A stretch of 64,000 nt of DNA from Sphingobacteriales bacterium 50-39 (lineage in GTDB: Bacteria > Bacteroidota > Bacteroidia > Chitinophagales > Chitinophagaceae), in the NCBI GenBank assembly GCA_001898505.1, contig MKTZ01000002.1, forward strand, positions 108,445-172,444, in the 5' to 3' direction. Each line of letters begins with the position of its first letter. The stretch's first letter is position 1. The position numbers were made by a program, and so were the translations under genes. The notes beneath the pieces were generated by a model that was not told the DNA's origin, ran no database searches, and was given only the letters and a program-made list of their open reading frames with translations. This document shows positions 63,814 through 64,000 of this stretch, piece by piece.

Positions 63814-63887
63814 CGGGACGTAGCGCAGCCCGGTAGCGCACTTGCATGGGGTGCAAGGGGTCGCTGGTTCGAATCCAGTCGTCCCGA
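63814..63887 (+). tRNA. tRNA-Pro (anticodon GGG)
   Basis: Folds as a full 74-base cloverleaf: acceptor CGGGACG/CGTCCCG, D stem GCGC/GCGC, anticodon stem CTTGC/GCAAG with loop ATGGGGT (anticodon GGG at 63848-63850), a 5-base variable loop, T stem GCTGG/CCAGT with loop TTCGAAT, discriminator A. The first C-G acceptor pair and G-rich anticodon fit proline. CCA is not encoded. It is followed by its own terminator. Confidence 0.95.
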
Positions 63888-63898
63888 CGAACAAGAAG

Positions 63899-63922
63899 CC
63901 CGCAGCGATAGCTGCGGGTTTT
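63899..63922 (+). terminator. Intrinsic terminator after tRNA-Pro
   Basis: Perfect 8-base arms CCCGCAGC and GCTGCGGG with a GATA loop, then TTTT. The group II intron begins 5 bases after this T run. Confidence 0.85.
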
Positions 63923-63927
63923 GCTTT

Positions 63928-64000
63928 GTGCGCCAGGCACGTCCATTAGCTCTAGGGTGGAAGTCCCGAACGAGCGAGGTAGTAAGAATCGTTAGCCGAA
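63928..64000 (+). mobile_element. Group II intron, 5' end (class C type), cut by window edge
   Basis: The sequence from 63928 starts with the group II 5' consensus GTGCGCC and continues with domain I elements: a GGCACG segment, then CTAGGGTGGAAGTCCCGAAC and later GTAAGAATCGTTAGCC. From memory, these align with the start of the Oceanobacillus iheyensis group IIC intron (the AGGGTGAGAGTCCCGAAC and GTTAGCC blocks). It lies directly behind the tRNA-Pro terminator, the target choice known for class C introns. The rest of the ribozyme and any reverse transcriptase gene are outside the window. Confidence 0.85.

Noticed and set aside
1..64000. CRISPR array, phage genes or a defence island
   Set aside because: I saw no regularly spaced direct repeats, no cas or restriction genes, and no phage structural genes; the EVE protein alone is not evidence of defence.

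Overview
The window reads as chromosomal DNA of a Bacteroidota bacterium, most likely a member of the Chitinophagaceae or a close relative. The evidence is a SusC/SusD pair with an ECF sigma factor and FecR, GLPGLI, DUF6089, BT_3928 and DUF2851 family genes, UbiA/KdsC/Maf/DUF2520 gene order, and promoters with the Bacteroidota -7 box TAnnTTTG upstream of several genes. The placement below phylum level is inference from gene content. The DNA is gene-dense and rich in G+C by eye. Most of it is ordinary chromosome rather than an accessory island.

Layout. 1-11 kb: a glycogen/maltodextrin block (glgB truncated by the window edge, a secreted SusA-like GH13 enzyme, an SLC45-like sugar importer, glgC, glgA), with an outer-membrane barrel/GLPGLI pair lodged between glgB and the rest. 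11-13.6 kb: FucP-like sugar importer and a ROK glucokinase. 13.7-21 kb: nutrient uptake locus sigma-SusC-SusD on the minus strand, with its FecR anti-sigma partner divergent on the plus strand. 21-24.3 kb: lipA cluster and an OsmC protein. 24.3-28.5 kb: a housekeeping operon (DUF2520, KdsC-like, UbiA-like, Maf, DUF2851). 28.5-34 kb: alpha/beta hydrolase, pcm, nucleoside MFS, Gfo/Idh/MocA oxidoreductase, GT87-like membrane protein. 34-37.5 kb: class Ia ribonucleotide reductase nrdB-nrdA. 37.8-41.5 kb: sialate O-acetylesterase and an alpha-phosphohexomutase. 41.7-48.2 kb: GYF_2 membrane protein, small secreted peptide, saccharopine dehydrogenase-like enzyme, an EreA/ChaN-like exported protein, a zinc-less sirtuin, DUF4349 lipoprotein, EVE protein. 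48.2-48.6 kb: a gene-poor stretch with two strong plus-strand terminators (candidate small RNAs). 48.6-53.6 kb: lutA-ribH-TPR-pdhA facing recF-hypothetical-dciA. 53.6-63.5 kb: OppB-type permease, BT_3928, DUF1599, folP, FKBP lipoprotein, DHH phosphoesterase, ndk, TraB/GumN, UbiD, DUF6089 barrel. 63.8-64 kb: tRNA-Pro(GGG), its terminator, and directly after that the 5' end of a group II intron that runs off the window.

How the genes connect: the phosphohexomutase and glucokinase supply and interconvert hexose phosphates, GlgC/GlgA/GlgB turn glucose-1-phosphate into glycogen, and the SusA-like enzyme and MFS carriers bring in maltodextrins and hexoses. Several start codons could be settled from four-base stop/start overlaps (ATGA, GTGA and an unusual CTGA). 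The strongest non-routine signals are the group IIC-type intron placed behind a tRNA terminator, the CTG start of lutA, the tandem terminators at 48.3-48.5 kb, and a divergent gene pair whose start codons are one base apart with a perfect -7 box inside the opposing gene.
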